Made by a program: the position numbers and the translations under genes
Shown: piece after piece, positions 1 through 8,297 of the stretch
How the letters are laid out: each line of letters opens with the position of its first letter
How positions within the stretch are numbered: the first letter of the stretch is position 1
Notes under the pieces: model-generated
The model's input: only the letters and a program-made list of their open reading frames with translations
Told to the model about the DNA's origin: nothing
Databases searched by the model: none
Assembly: GCA_022841745.1 (NCBI GenBank)
Contig: JALHQW010000042.1
Location: 19,940-72,620 of the forward strand
Direction: 5' to 3'
Length of the DNA: 52,681 bases
Source of the DNA: Saprospiraceae bacterium
GTDB lineage: Bacteria > Bacteroidota > Bacteroidia > Chitinophagales > Saprospiraceae

Positions 1-54
1 CCAGGACCATCCCGATTGAAATATCGGGATGCGCCACCCACTGGGCTACCGCAC

Positions 55-88
55 AAAAAAAGCCCCAGCGCAACAGCACTGGGGCTTC
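55..88 (-). terminator. Rho-independent terminator, repeat copy
   Basis: Minus-strand hairpin AGCCCCAG...CTGGGGCT followed by a run of seven T. It is identical to the terminator at 165-198. Confidence 0.8.
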
Positions 89-89
89 G

Positions 90-164
90 TGATTCGGCTG
101 GGATTCGAACCCAGGACCATCCCGATTGAAATATCGGGATGCGCCACCCACTGGGCTACCGCAC
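90..164 (-). pseudogene. tRNA-like unit with anticodon arm replaced by an extended hairpin
   Basis: On the minus strand this unit has a D-arm-like segment, a T-arm with GTTCGAAT, and a 3' strand CCGAATC plus discriminator A, the last two identical to tRNA-Lys. The acceptor does not pair fully: with the 5' strand TGTGCGG, positions 1-72 and 4-69 mismatch. Instead of a 5-bp stem and 7-nt loop, the anticodon position carries TCCCGAT / ATCGGGA around the 6-nt loop ATTTCA. No normal anticodon can be assigned, so it is probably not charged. A second partial copy occupies 1-54. It may be a decayed duplicate or a small structured RNA. Confidence 0.7.
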
Positions 165-198
165 AAAAAAAGCCCCAGCGCAACAGCACTGGGGCTTC
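165..198 (-). terminator. Rho-independent terminator of tRNA-Lys
   Basis: It begins directly after the 3' end of tRNA-Lys. The minus-strand hairpin AGCCCCAG...CTGGGGCT is followed by seven T. The same hairpin is duplicated in the next repeat unit. Confidence 0.85.
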
Positions 199-199
199 G

Positions 200-272
200 T
201 GATTCGGCTGGGATTCGAACCCAGGACCACTTGATTAAAAGTCAAGTGCTCTACCGACTGAGCTACCGAATC
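200..272 (-). tRNA. tRNA-Lys (anticodon TTT)
   Basis: Minus-strand cloverleaf: acceptor GATTCGG pairs with CCGAATC, discriminator is A, the D-arm is GCTC...GAGC, the anticodon stem CTTGA/TCAAG encloses the loop CTTTTAA, and the T-arm is CTGGG-TTCGAAT-CCCAG. The anticodon TTT reads lysine codons AAA/AAG. CCA is not encoded. A matching promoter lies just upstream (304-333) and a terminator immediately downstream. It is the intact parent of the tRNA-like repeats at 1-198. Confidence 0.97.
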
Positions 273-303
273 TTTTCTCTACTGCTTTTCTTCAAAAGCG
301 GCG

Positions 304-333
304 CAAAGATACATCCTTGAATACCAAAACCAA
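304..333 (-). promoter_or_regulatory. Bacteroidota-type promoter for tRNA-Lys
   Basis: On the minus strand TTG (331-333) is separated by 19 bases from TATCTTTG (304-311). This fits the TTG-N17..23-TAnnTTTG pattern known for the main sigma factor of Bacteroidota. The -7 element ends about 30 bases before the tRNA 5' end. Confidence 0.7.
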
Positions 334-406
334 ATTTGAAATCAGATTTTTATAAAAAAATGTACCCGCTCCTAATTTTGTTTGTTTCAAACATCATTTA
401 GAGCAC

Positions 407-1135
407 TCAAAGTTCCAATTCAAGGGATAAATATTGCGGCTGTTTGGGAGGGGTAGCTATTTCAACCGCCCTAAGAAAAGCTCCGTAATCCGAATAATCC
501 CTTAGCACGACGGCAGTTCCCTCTCTTTCCAACACATCGAAATCCCCATTGCGGCGTATGCCCACGAAATCCATCCCCATACGGCGGGTGGTGTTCACAT
601 CCCAAATAGCATCCCCAATATACACTGTCCGTTGAAACGCCGTCCGAGCAGCCACCGTCTGCATGACCTGGCCAATGATGCCCTCCCGTTTTTCATGCCC
701 GTCGGCACCCACAATCACGAGGGGGTCGGTGGGGATGTCCACATGGCGCAATTTCACCATGGCGGGTCGGTACCAGCCCCCAGTGCCCACTCCTACCTCA
801 TAGCGTTCATCTTCCAAAAGTTTTTCGATTACCTGCTTTGCCCCCGGCACTTCCATAAACTCGTGCGGCTCTGACATGCGTTTTTCCTCGATCAATGCCA
901 CAAACTCGTGCTGAAACTCGACCATCTCCCGCTCTGTGGCAGCCCGCTCGAATTGCTGCTGGATGACCGTCCTGAAAATGGTCGTATCCGTAACATGGGG
1001 GTACTTTGTCCAATCAATGGTGGGAAAGGGCTTACCATATATATAATGGTAGGTTTGTGCAAAGCATTCGCTATCAATTTTATTGCTGTACACCAAGGTG
1101 CCGTCTATGTCGAAAATTACCAGTGTCTTTTTCAT
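407..1135 (-). CDS. HAD-superfamily hydrolase (phosphatase-like)
   Basis: A 242-residue cytoplasmic protein of the haloacid dehalogenase superfamily, probably a small-molecule phosphatase of the phosphoglycolate phosphatase type; the substrate cannot be read from the sequence. Motif I is FDIDGTLVYS (nucleophile Asp9, acid/base Asp11). Motif II is probably the Thr/Ser in VGVGTGGW, and motif IV is the acidic GDAIWDVNTTRRMGM near the C-terminus, followed by FVGIR. A helical cap lies between motifs I and II. I place the start at the internal ATG at 1135 because the protein then begins MKKTLVIFDIDGT, as family members do; a start five codons upstream (1150) is possible. It ends the minus-strand run before tRNA-Lys and lies 27 bp after the esterase gene. 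Confidence 0.85.
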   Translation of the reverse strand: MKKTLVIFDIDGTLVYSNKIDSECFAQTYHYIYGKPFPTIDWTKYPHVTDTTIFRTVIQQQFERAATEREMVEFQHEFVALIEEKRMSEPHEFMEVPGAKQVIEKLLEDERYEVGVGTGGWYRPAMVKLRHVDIPTDPLVIVGADGHEKREGIIGQVMQTVAARTAFQRTVYIGDAIWDVNTTRRMGMDFVGIRRNGDFDVLEREGTAVVLRDYSDYGAFLRAVEIATPPKQPQYLSLELEL

Positions 1136-1162
1136 TAGCTGCCATAACAATTTTATGAAAAC

Positions 1163-2557
1163 TTAATTGACGACCACCTTCGTCGAGGCAATCTGCCTCC
1201 TATTGGAAGAAATATTGAGCACATAGGTGCCTGCCGGCAATTTATCAACCAAGATGCCCTTGCCATTCAGCTTGCCTTTCTGGGCAGTTCGTCCATTCAT
1301 CGCAACTATTCGGTAGGACAGTTTGGGCTGGTCGGGCAGGTTCTCCAAGTAAAGGACGGAATCAACCGGGTTGGGATATACCCTGAATGCTTGAAGGCCA
1401 GTATTGTCCGTAGAAGAATAGTTCAAACCTGCAAAAAGCCATTTATAAGCCGCAGGGAACTCCTCTCGCCAATAAAATTCATTGTGTTCCCCATCTGGGT
1501 TGAAGGATTTGTACAATTCTCCAACACCGAAGCCATTGCCCAATAGCACATCTTCCATCTGCTCAACATCTGCCACAACAGACCCATTCCCTTCCTGTTG
1601 GCCAGCGTACTGGTATATGCGCATGGAGGCCGACTTGGGTGTATTGGCACTGTGGTTGAAAATCTCAGGGTCGTTGAACCAAAACGCCGGGGAAAAAATG
1701 CCTGCTTTTGAAAAGACAGTTTGATGCTGCATCACAGCATACTGCGAAATCAGCCCCCCCAACGAACTGCCCATTATGGCGGTGTAATTCCGACCAGAAA
1801 AGGTTCGGTAATTGGCGTCAACATAAGGCTTTAAAGTTTCGACGATAAAATCAACATACTGCTTGCCCTCTCCGCCCTCGTTGTAATCAGTATTAAACCA
1901 AGGAGCCAATTCATCTATCCGCAAGGCCCCACCGTTGTCAATGCCAACCACGATGCAACCATAATCGCCTTGGGCATGCAAATCGTTCAACGATTCGTCC
2001 ACGCCCCACTCACCGCTGAAACTTGTCGCATTATCAAACAGGTTTTGCCCATCGTGCATGTAGAGCACGGGATAGCGCTTCTGAGTAGTCCCATAGTCTG
2101 GTGGCAGGTAAATCATGATGCGGCGGTTGCGGTTGAGTTGCGGCATGAAAAAGTCTGCATCCAACAAATGGACGTTGGGGGCAGCAGTACTACCTTGGCT
2201 TACGTCTTCCCAGCCTGCAATCGCTACCTCTGTCGTGACCGCACCACCTGTATAGTTGAACTCCCTATCAGGCAAAAAGCCCCCGGACGAATTGCCCTCC
2301 ACCGTTGCCCAACTGCCCCTTGTGAACTTGTATTTCACAATGCCGATTGGCGGGTTGATGGTGATTTGGTATTGTCCACCGCCAATATCCGCCAATATTG
2401 AGTTCGGGTCAGCGGGGTCCCAGCCCTGAAAACTGCCAGCAATATGAATGGGCGAATTGGCAGGGGTGCTGGATGGAATGGCTGTGACCTTGATGGTCAG
2501 TTGGGCAAAAAGGTTTGCCGTGAAAAGGAAAAAAAGGAAAAGCAACCTGGTTTTCAT
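1163..2557 (-). CDS. Secreted esterase D-like hydrolase with N-terminal starch-binding-like domain and T9SS sorting domain
   Basis: A 464-residue exported enzyme. Residues 1-19 form a signal peptide ending FAQ. Residues about 20-115 resemble CBM20/48-type carbohydrate-binding domains (HIAGSFQGWDP, VKYKFTRGSWATVE). Residues about 130-375 are an alpha/beta hydrolase of the esterase D / Fes family, with the nucleophile elbow GSSLGG (Ser265) and a likely catalytic His358 in GEHNE. Residues about 390-464 are a T9SS type A sorting domain (FRVYPNPVDSVLYLENL ... GTYVLNI), so the enzyme should be exported by T9SS and anchored or released at the cell surface. The carbohydrate-binding module suggests acyl groups on polysaccharides as substrate; this is inference. 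The 3' end is close to the HAD gene. Confidence 0.88.
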   Translation of the reverse strand: MKTRLLFLFFLFTANLFAQLTIKVTAIPSSTPANSPIHIAGSFQGWDPADPNSILADIGGGQYQITINPPIGIVKYKFTRGSWATVEGNSSGGFLPDREFNYTGGAVTTEVAIAGWEDVSQGSTAAPNVHLLDADFFMPQLNRNRRIMIYLPPDYGTTQKRYPVLYMHDGQNLFDNATSFSGEWGVDESLNDLHAQGDYGCIVVGIDNGGALRIDELAPWFNTDYNEGGEGKQYVDFIVETLKPYVDANYRTFSGRNYTAIMGSSLGGLISQYAVMQHQTVFSKAGIFSPAFWFNDPEIFNHSANTPKSASMRIYQYAGQQEGNGSVVADVEQMEDVLLGNGFGVGELYKSFNPDGEHNEFYWREEFPAAYKWLFAGLNYSSTDNTGLQAFRVYPNPVDSVLYLENLPDQPKLSYRIVAMNGRTAQKGKLNGKGILVDKLPAGTYVLNISSNRRQIASTKVVVN

Positions 2558-2561
2558 GGAA

Positions 2562-2664
2562 AAGGATTGAAGGATTGGAGGATTGAAGGATTGAAGGATT
2601 GAGGGATTGAGGGATTGGAGTCCCCACCCTTCAATCCTTCAATCCTCCAATCCTCCAATCCTTT
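2562..2664. repeat. Octamer-based inverted repeat between the esterase gene and aroC
   Basis: The left arm has seven tandem 8-bp words of the type RGGATTGR. After a 9-bp centre, the right arm carries four copies of the same word in inverted orientation. The transcript can fold into a long hairpin in several registers. The right arm includes the last ten codons and the stop codon of aroC, and the left arm reaches to 5 bp from the esterase start codon. Confidence 0.9.
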
Positions 2665-3719
2665 AAATAATGGTCAACGATTACCAAAGCGGCCATCGCT
2701 TCCACGATGGGCACGGCACGGGGAAGCACGCAGGGGTCGTGGCGGCCTCGGCCTTCGACCTGTACGGATTCGCCTGCTTCATTGACTGATTCCTGCGAAG
2801 CGACAATGGTCGCTACTGGCTTAAATGCAACGTTAAAGTAAATGGGCATTCCGTTTGAAATGCCGCCTTGTATGCCACCTGAATGGTTGGTCCGGGTAAG
2901 GATTTGTCCATTTTCGTTGAAAAAAGGATCGTTGTGCTCGCTGCCCCGCATCGAAACGCCTGCAAAGCCGGAACCATACTCGAAGCCCTTGCAAGCATTG
3001 ATACTGAGCATGGCCTTGCCAAGATCAGCATGTAGTCGGTCGAAAACGGGTTCGCCAAGGCCAACGGGGCAATTCTCGACGACACAACTCACAATGCCCC
3101 CAATGGTATCGCCATCCTTGCGAACATCCCTGATTAGGGCCTCCATTCGCTCCGCAATGGGCAGGTCGGGACAGCGCACAGGTGTGGCCTCGATTTGGGA
3201 GAAGTCCAGTTCCTCCCATGCTTTTTCCAAGGCAATATCCCCTACCCTGCTTACCCAAGCGTTGACTTTTACCCCGATTTTTTGAAGTACCATTTTTGCG
3301 ACAGCACCTGCTGCTACCCTGGACGCTGTTTCCCGTGCGCTGGAACGGCCACCGCCCCGATAGTCTCGCAATCCATATTTCATCTGATAAGTGAAATCGG
3401 CGTGACTGGGACGGTACTTGTCGGCAATATGGGAATAGTCCTTTGACTTGGCATCCTCATTTCGAATCAGCAAGGCTATTGGCATCCCTGTTGTTTTTCC
3501 TTCAAAAACACCGGAAAGAACTTCGACTTTATCGCCCTCTTGCCGTTGGGTAACAATGGCAGACTGTCCAGGCCTTCTTCGGTCAAGCTCATTTTGAACA
3601 AAATCAAGGTCGAGGAAAAGGCCCGGCGGGCAACCATCAATGACGACTCCTATGGCTGGGCCATGCGACTCGCCAAAAGTGGTGATACGGAAGGTATTTC
3701 CAAATGAATTGCCAGGCAT
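2631..3719 (-). CDS. aroC: Chorismate synthase
   Basis: A 362-residue enzyme making chorismate from 5-enolpyruvylshikimate-3-phosphate, the last common step of aromatic amino acid synthesis, using reduced FMN. Family signatures are clear: [23 protein letters not shown] at the N-terminus, RRRPGQS, the [11 protein letters not shown] segment, and [13 protein letters not shown] followed by a conserved C-terminal FKP and GRHDPC block. Length matches the family. The final ten residues ([10 protein letters not shown]) are translated from the intergenic octamer repeat at 2562-2664, so this tail is probably not part of the ancestral protein. No other aro genes lie nearby. A -7-like element is present at 3784-3791. 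Confidence 0.97.
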   Translation of the reverse strand: MPGNSFGNTFRITTFGESHGPAIGVVIDGCPPGLFLDLDFVQNELDRRRPGQSAIVTQRQEGDKVEVLSGVFEGKTTGMPIALLIRNEDAKSKDYSHIADKYRPSHADFTYQMKYGLRDYRGGGRSSARETASRVAAGAVAKMVLQKIGVKVNAWVSRVGDIALEKAWEELDFSQIEATPVRCPDLPIAERMEALIRDVRKDGDTIGGIVSCVVENCPVGLGEPVFDRLHADLGKAMLSINACKGFEYGSGFAGVSMRGSEHNDPFFNENGQILTRTNHSGGIQGGISNGMPIYFNVAFKPVATIVASQESVNEAGESVQVEGRGRHDPCVLPRAVPIVEAMAALVIVDHYLKDWRIGGLKD

Positions 3720-3783
3720 TGGTTGGCTATTTGCTGTTGGCTATTTGGATCAGCTCCCAAAAGCACAACGAGTAAATTGGCCA

Positions 3784-3791
3784 CAAAGGTA
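3784..3791 (-). promoter_or_regulatory. Possible -7 element (TACCTTTG) for aroC
   Basis: The minus strand reads TACCTTTG, a perfect TAnnTTTG match, 65 bases upstream of the aroC start. No TTG lies at the usual spacing, so only half of the promoter is recognisable. Confidence 0.45.
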
Positions 3792-3881
3792 GGTGAAGTT
3801 GGAAGCCAGATTAAGGCAAGGAATTTTTTTTTGTAGAGAGATGCCAAACATTGAACTAACGACCAATGCCCCAATATTCAA

Positions 3882-4427
3882 TCAAGCCACGCAACATTGC
3901 ACAAGTTGCACATAATCAGGCCTTTCAGAGGCGATTCGGTGGATGAAGCGCTCTTTTATCCGGCCTTTTTGAAGAATAAAAACACCTGGCATTTGTGTGG
4001 AATCGCCTAGGTTTTTGGCCATCTCCAGTTCAACATCTAGCTCACGCTTGACCTGGAAGCCACGAATCCATGTCTGTAGTCCATAGAGTTGAGTGAATGA
4101 ACCGCGCTGTAAGCCAAATGCCCGGTAATAACGCTGAGTAGGGTCACAGACATGGGTAGCTCCCTGCAAGTTGAATTTTGCGAAGTAATCATCGGCGGTA
4201 TGCTCATCGCCCATGTGTACGAAAACGATTTTAATACCGCCCCGCTCAATGGTTTTCCGCCGAACGGAAATATCGTTGAGTGCCTCCTTACAGAAAACGC
4301 AGCCAAAATGGCGAAGGAACACCAACATAACCGGGCCTTTCTCAGTCAACGAAAAGAGGTCGTCTCCCTCGTTGGTAAGCATTTCTTCTAAAAAGAAAAT
4401 TTCTTCATCTGAATCTATCGGCAACAT
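3882..4427 (-). CDS. Peroxiredoxin-like thioredoxin-fold protein (AhpC/TSA type)
   Basis: A 181-residue cytoplasmic protein with a thioredoxin fold. The segment GPVMLVFLRHFGCVFCKE (Cys43 and Cys46) resembles the active-site region of peroxiredoxin-like 2 / AhpC-TSA_2 proteins, which carry CxxC after a beta strand. This is followed by KIVFVHMGDE and CDPTQRYYRAFGL, the usual second half of these domains. The function is probably thiol-dependent peroxide or disulfide reduction; the physiological partner is unknown. No signal peptide is visible. It is transcribed on minus between the T9SS protein gene and aroC, 162 bp from the latter. Confidence 0.75.
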   Translation of the reverse strand: MLPIDSDEEIFFLEEMLTNEGDDLFSLTEKGPVMLVFLRHFGCVFCKEALNDISVRRKTIERGGIKIVFVHMGDEHTADDYFAKFNLQGATHVCDPTQRYYRAFGLQRGSFTQLYGLQTWIRGFQVKRELDVELEMAKNLGDSTQMPGVFILQKGRIKERFIHRIASERPDYVQLVQCCVA

Positions 4428-4512
4428 ACTTGAAGTATTGGCTGAAAATTACCCTTCGAAACACATGAAATCCAATTCGGTTTAAAAAAGAAGGTGAAAG
4501 ACCGCAGGAGCC

Positions 4513-4534
4513 TTCCACCTTTTTAAAGGTGGAA
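4513..4534 (-). terminator. Possible terminator hairpin after the T9SS protein gene
   Basis: Ten-base inverted repeat TTCCACCTTT / AAAGGTGGAA ten bases past the stop codon. No T run follows on the minus strand, so termination here is doubtful. Confidence 0.35.
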
Positions 4535-4543
4535 TTAGAATAC

Positions 4544-5599
4544 TTATTTTCGAACAATATTTTTCACAAATCGCTGATTGTCAACGGTTAATGCAATCGT
4601 ATAACTACCAGCAACAAGGTTGCGAAGGTCGAACTGCTCGGTGATATCACCAACGATGGCTTTTTTGAATGGCTTCGCTGCCACTCTTTTCCCTGCTTGG
4701 TTGAAAACCTCCAAAAGCAGATCGGCTGGCTCTGAAAGCCGGAACATAACATTGAGGAAGTTGTCAACGGGGTTGGGATATGTGATGAACCGAAGGTCAG
4801 CGACTGTAGGATCATTTATGCCAGAAACTGGTTCTGTTCCAAGGAGCAATAGATCGTCAAACTGGAAATAATAGTCGTCGGCAGCGTCATGGTGGAAAGC
4901 TACGTAGATGGTTTCACCTGCATACTGAGCCAAGCTAATGCTATGTGGTTCAAGTTTTGGGGAATGCGCAGGGGAAGCGGCGGCAGGATCCCCAGCATTA
5001 AAATAATCCGTCAAAGTAAAGCCATCAGCATGTATATACCCGTTGGAGAATTCAAAACTATCCAATTCCAAGGTATTGCCATTTGTTGAAATCCAACCAA
5101 GCATTTCAGCAGCACGGTAAACCACATCAACCGTTGTTGCTGCACTTGCAAAGTCTTGAGACCCCCTTAGTATCTTAACCGAAAAGCCATCTAAATAGCG
5201 AGGCCCCTGAAAGGCTGCAGATTTCCAATGGAGTGTAGAATTTTCATCTACAATTTGCATGGCAGGGCTGATTAGCCAATTGCTTGAAGATGTATCAAAT
5301 CCTACGAGATAGGATTGGCTCATTGCAACATAATTAGTAACAGTGCCTGTGGTATCTATAGGTTCAAAATCCTCAGACCAGAAAAAATTGCTTGGATCAC
5401 CGGGTTCAGTGTCCAAACCTTCTTCATCATAGTTAATCCAAAATGTATCCGATATGCCTGGGTCGGGGAAAGGGTACATGTTTGCTATTTGATCCTCGGT
5501 TTGAAAATCCATAAAAAACAGTGTGTCACTTTGTGAAAACAAACTAACCGAAGTGAGGAGACCTACAAAAAGAAGGATTGTTTTGTAAAATTTTTTCAT
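4544..5599 (-). CDS. T9SS-exported protein with choice-of-anchor/adhesin-like domain
   Basis: A 351-residue secreted protein of unknown function. Residues 1-22 are a signal peptide (KTILLFVGLLTSVSLFSQ). The body, residues about 24-250, has a jelly-roll-like pattern seen in cleaved-adhesin and choice-of-anchor domains: SNWLISPAMQI, then VKILRGSQD, then AGETIYVAFHHDAADDYYFQFDDLLL. The last ~80 residues are a T9SS type A sorting domain (FITYPNPVDNFLNVMF ... VAGSYTIALTVDNQRFVKNIVRK). Export to the cell surface follows from that domain; a role in adhesion is inference. It stands alone between dnaK and the peroxiredoxin-like gene. Confidence 0.8.
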   Translation of the reverse strand: MKKFYKTILLFVGLLTSVSLFSQSDTLFFMDFQTEDQIANMYPFPDPGISDTFWINYDEEGLDTEPGDPSNFFWSEDFEPIDTTGTVTNYVAMSQSYLVGFDTSSSNWLISPAMQIVDENSTLHWKSAAFQGPRYLDGFSVKILRGSQDFASAATTVDVVYRAAEMLGWISTNGNTLELDSFEFSNGYIHADGFTLTDYFNAGDPAAASPAHSPKLEPHSISLAQYAGETIYVAFHHDAADDYYFQFDDLLLLGTEPVSGINDPTVADLRFITYPNPVDNFLNVMFRLSEPADLLLEVFNQAGKRVAAKPFKKAIVGDITEQFDLRNLVAGSYTIALTVDNQRFVKNIVRK

Positions 5600-5697
5600 A
5601 CAGAAAATTTTAAGTGAAAAAATGAGTAGTGAGATGCTAAGGTAGTTTTTGTGAGAATTCTACAATACCGAAAACTTGTTTTCTCAGTAAAAGGCAA

Positions 5698-5736
5698 ATA
5701 AAAAAGGCGGCAACTCCTTTCCGGAGTGCCGCCTTT
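5698..5736 (-). terminator. Rho-independent terminator of dnaK
   Basis: Minus-strand hairpin AAGGCGGCACTCC / GGAGTTGCCGCCTT (one mismatch) followed by TTTTATTT, 23 bases beyond the dnaK stop codon. Confidence 0.85.
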
Positions 5737-5758
5737 TAAGGCTAGAGCGGGCTTGCAA

Positions 5759-7672
5759 TTACTTGCCCACCTCTTCAAATTCTACATCTGTAACGTCTTC
5801 TTTTGCACCAGCGCCACCGCCTTGGCCGGCATCGTGGCCGTTGGTGTCAGCACCTGCTGATTGCTGCTGTTGCGATGCTTGGTACATGTCCTGGCTGGCA
5901 GCCTGCCAAGCAGCATTCAAACTGGCAGAGGCTTTTTCGATACCATCAAGGTTTTCTGCCTTGTGGGCATCTTTCAACTCATTCAGTGCGGATTCGATGG
6001 CACCTACCTTGTCAGCAGGAATCTTGTCCTTGTATTCCTTCAACTGCTTTTCCGTTTGGAAAATCAGCGAGTCGGCATGGTTCAGTTTTTCAACCCGCTC
6101 ACGGGTCTGGCGGTCAGTGTCGGCATTGGCTTGTGCCTCGGCCTTCATGCGGGCGACCTCCTCCTTGCTGAGGCCCGTGCTGGCTTCGATACGAATGTCC
6201 TGTTTTTTGCCCGTACCCTTGTCCACGGCACTTACGCTGAGGATGCCATTGGCGTCTATGTCAAAGCTAACCTCGACTTGTGGCATGCCCCTCGGTGCTG
6301 GCGGGATACCATCGAGGATAAAGCGGCCTACGCTGCGGTTGTCTCTCGCCATCGGGCGCTCTCCTTGCAGGATATGGATTTCCACGCTCGGCTGGTTATC
6401 GGCTGCCGTGGAATAGACTTTCGATTTTTTCGATGGAATGGTCGTATTTGCCTCAATGACCACGTCGTAAACGCCGCCCATCGTCTCAATGCCCAGCGAA
6501 AGCGGGGTCACGTCGAGCAGGAGCACGTCTTTGGTTTCGCCAGTGAGCACACCGCCTTGGATGGCTGCGCCAATGGCCACTACCTCGTCGGGGTTCACGC
6601 CTTTGTTCGGCTTTTTGCCAAAGAACTCTTCTACAACGGCCTGAATGCGTGGGATACGGGTCGAGCCACCCACTAATATCACTTCATCAATGTCGTTGGC
6701 GGTCATGCCCGCATCTTTCAATGCCTGGCGGCATGGCTCAACGGTGCGCTTAACGAGGTCGTCGGTGATTTGCTCGAATTTGGAGCGGCTCAGTTTCACG
6801 ACCAAGTGCTTAGGCACGCCATCCACTGCCGTAATATAGGGCAAGTTGACCTCCGTTTCAGAAGAAGACGAAAGTTCAATTTTCGCCTTTTCTGCGGCAT
6901 CCTTCAAGCGCTGGAGCGCCATCGGGTCTTTGCGCAGGTCAATGTTCTCTTGCACCTTGAACTCGTCAGCCAACCAGTCAATGATATGGCGGTCGAAGTC
7001 GTCACCACCGAGGTGGGTATCGCCGTTCGTGGACTTCACCTCAAACACGCCCTCACCCAGTTCGAGGATGGAAATATCGAATGTTCCGCCACCAAGGTCA
7101 TACACTGCGATGGTCATGTCCTTGTGGCGTTTGTCGAGGCCGTAAGCCAAGGCAGCTGCCGTTGGTTCGTTGATGATGCGGCGCACCTTCAGGCCAGCGA
7201 TTTCACCAGCTTCTTTGGTGGCCTGGCGCTGTGAATCGTTGAAGTAAGCCGGCACCGTGATAACGGCCTCCGTCACTTCTGTTCCAAGGAAATCCTCGGC
7301 AGTTTTCTTCATTTTCTGAAGGGTCATTGCTGAAATTTCCTGTGGCGTGTATAGCCTTCCGTCAATGTCCACCCGCACGGTGTCATTGTCGCCTTTCACT
7401 ACTTTGTAGGTAGTGTGGACCAGTTCCTTGCCAATCTCAGAATAGCGGTGTCCCATGAAACGCTTGATGGAAGCCACGGTGCGCTTGGGGTTGGTGATGG
7501 CTTGGCGTTTTGCGGGGTCGCCCACTTTGCGCTCCCCATTGTCAAGGAATCCGATGATGGAAGGGGTCGTCCTCCTGCCCTCGTCATTTGCGATGACGAC
7601 GGGTTCGTTGCCTTCCATTACGGCAACGCAGGAGTTGGTTGTTCCTAAGTCAATTCCAATTATTTTGCCCAT
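5759..7672 (-). CDS. dnaK: Molecular chaperone DnaK (Hsp70)
   Basis: A 637-residue Hsp70 chaperone that binds unfolded segments of proteins in an ATP-dependent cycle with DnaJ and GrpE. The nucleotide-binding domain covers residues 1 to about 385 with [16 protein letters not shown] at the start, [13 protein letters not shown] in the middle and [13 protein letters not shown]. The substrate-binding domain includes [14 protein letters not shown]. The helical lid ends in a Gln/Gly-rich linker and the conserved tail [12 protein letters not shown]. Length is normal. It is a single gene here: neither grpE nor dnaJ adjoins it, and I see no CIRCE operator upstream. A strong terminator follows. Confidence 0.99.
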   Translation of the reverse strand: MGKIIGIDLGTTNSCVAVMEGNEPVVIANDEGRRTTPSIIGFLDNGERKVGDPAKRQAITNPKRTVASIKRFMGHRYSEIGKELVHTTYKVVKGDNDTVRVDIDGRLYTPQEISAMTLQKMKKTAEDFLGTEVTEAVITVPAYFNDSQRQATKEAGEIAGLKVRRIINEPTAAALAYGLDKRHKDMTIAVYDLGGGTFDISILELGEGVFEVKSTNGDTHLGGDDFDRHIIDWLADEFKVQENIDLRKDPMALQRLKDAAEKAKIELSSSSETEVNLPYITAVDGVPKHLVVKLSRSKFEQITDDLVKRTVEPCRQALKDAGMTANDIDEVILVGGSTRIPRIQAVVEEFFGKKPNKGVNPDEVVAIGAAIQGGVLTGETKDVLLLDVTPLSLGIETMGGVYDVVIEANTTIPSKKSKVYSTAADNQPSVEIHILQGERPMARDNRSVGRFILDGIPPAPRGMPQVEVSFDIDANGILSVSAVDKGTGKKQDIRIEASTGLSKEEVARMKAEAQANADTDRQTRERVEKLNHADSLIFQTEKQLKEYKDKIPADKVGAIESALNELKDAHKAENLDGIEKASASLNAAWQAASQDMYQASQQQQSAGADTNGHDAGQGGGAGAKEDVTDVEFEEVGK

Positions 7673-7829
7673 TATGATTTGATTTAAGTTTAGTCAAAAA
7701 AGGTTGAACTACCGAGGGCAATCAACTCGTGTGCCATTGGGCGGAGACTGACTTTTTGTACTTTTTTGAAAAAATATTAGCGAAAAATGGCAGGGAAACG
7801 GGGGTGAGAGGGTGACAAAACGGCAGGGG

Positions 7830-8297
7830 CTAAGCTGTTATCAAACTATGCTTAGGTGGATGAATTTTTAGTTTGGCGAAAGCAAGGCGCTGATTTTTCA
7901 AGAACTCTCTGTTCATTTTAAGCGCAATAATAGTTGCCCTTCCGCAAGGTGTATGTCCAATCATCTCAGTAAAATCCTCGCTCCATGCAAAATGCGATGT
8001 CCAAGCTTGCGCTCTTGGATTGAAGAGCGCCACTGTTTCTTTGCTTAGAGGGTCAATTGCCACTGTTTTAACAGCTTTATGCCAATTACAACCCAAACAA
8101 GAAAAGGCCAAGTTATCAATGTCATCCTTGCCATCAAAAACTTTGGGTATGATATGTTCAACAGCAAAGTATGCCTCCGAATAGTTTTGAGGAGACATGC
8201 AATATTCGCAGCATCCGTTTGCCCTTTCGATGACATAGCGCCTCGTAGCTGCTTTCGTTTTAGGCTCAAAGTACATTGCGCCTTTTTTTGAAACCAA
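7830..8297 (-). CDS. HNH endonuclease
   Basis: A 155-residue protein with a compact HNH nuclease fold in its first half. Two zinc-knuckle pairs are visible: CEYC (Cys30, Cys33) and CLGC (Cys67, Cys70). Between them lie AVEHIIPK (Glu47-His48), the catalytic histidine, and DNLAFSC with Asn62; NWHK follows. The second half has a conserved SHFAWSEDFTEMIGHTPCGRATIIALKMN segment that I recognise from stand-alone HNH proteins of cyanobacteria and Bacteroidota. DNA cleavage is expected from the motifs; the biological target is unknown. The reading frame overlaps the end of the upstream gene (8266-8676) by 32 bases with the first ATG, or 14 bases with the ATG at 8279, so the two are translationally coupled. 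Confidence 0.85.
   Translation of the reverse strand: MVSKKGAMYFEPKTKAATRRYVIERANGCCEYCMSPQNYSEAYFAVEHIIPKVFDGKDDIDNLAFSCLGCNWHKAVKTVAIDPLSKETVALFNPRAQAWTSHFAWSEDFTEMIGHTPCGRATIIALKMNREFLKNQRLAFAKLKIHPPKHSLITA

Larger units (their letters stand above)
1..198 (-). repeat. Tandem 110-bp tRNA-Lys-derived repeat, running off the window edge
   Basis: The sequence at 1-110 is repeated at 111-220 with an exact 110-bp period. Read on the minus strand, each period holds a tRNA-like body followed by a GC-rich terminator hairpin and a T run. The T-arm, acceptor 3' strand and terminator are identical to those of the intact tRNA-Lys at 200-272. The 5' half differs and contains a long hairpin in place of the anticodon arm. 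The array continues beyond position 1, so its copy number is unknown. Confidence 0.9.

Noticed and set aside
126-320. Plus-strand 64-codon open frame
   Set aside because: It runs antisense through the tRNA-like unit and tRNA-Lys; the sequence is fully explained by the RNA genes.
3717-3745. Direct repeat TTGGCTATTTG upstream of aroC
   Set aside because: Two short copies only, without inverted partner; not enough to call an element.
5763-6676. Long plus-strand open frames opposite dnaK (217 and 271 codons)
   Set aside because: They mirror the codon pattern of the certain dnaK gene on minus; no family resemblance.
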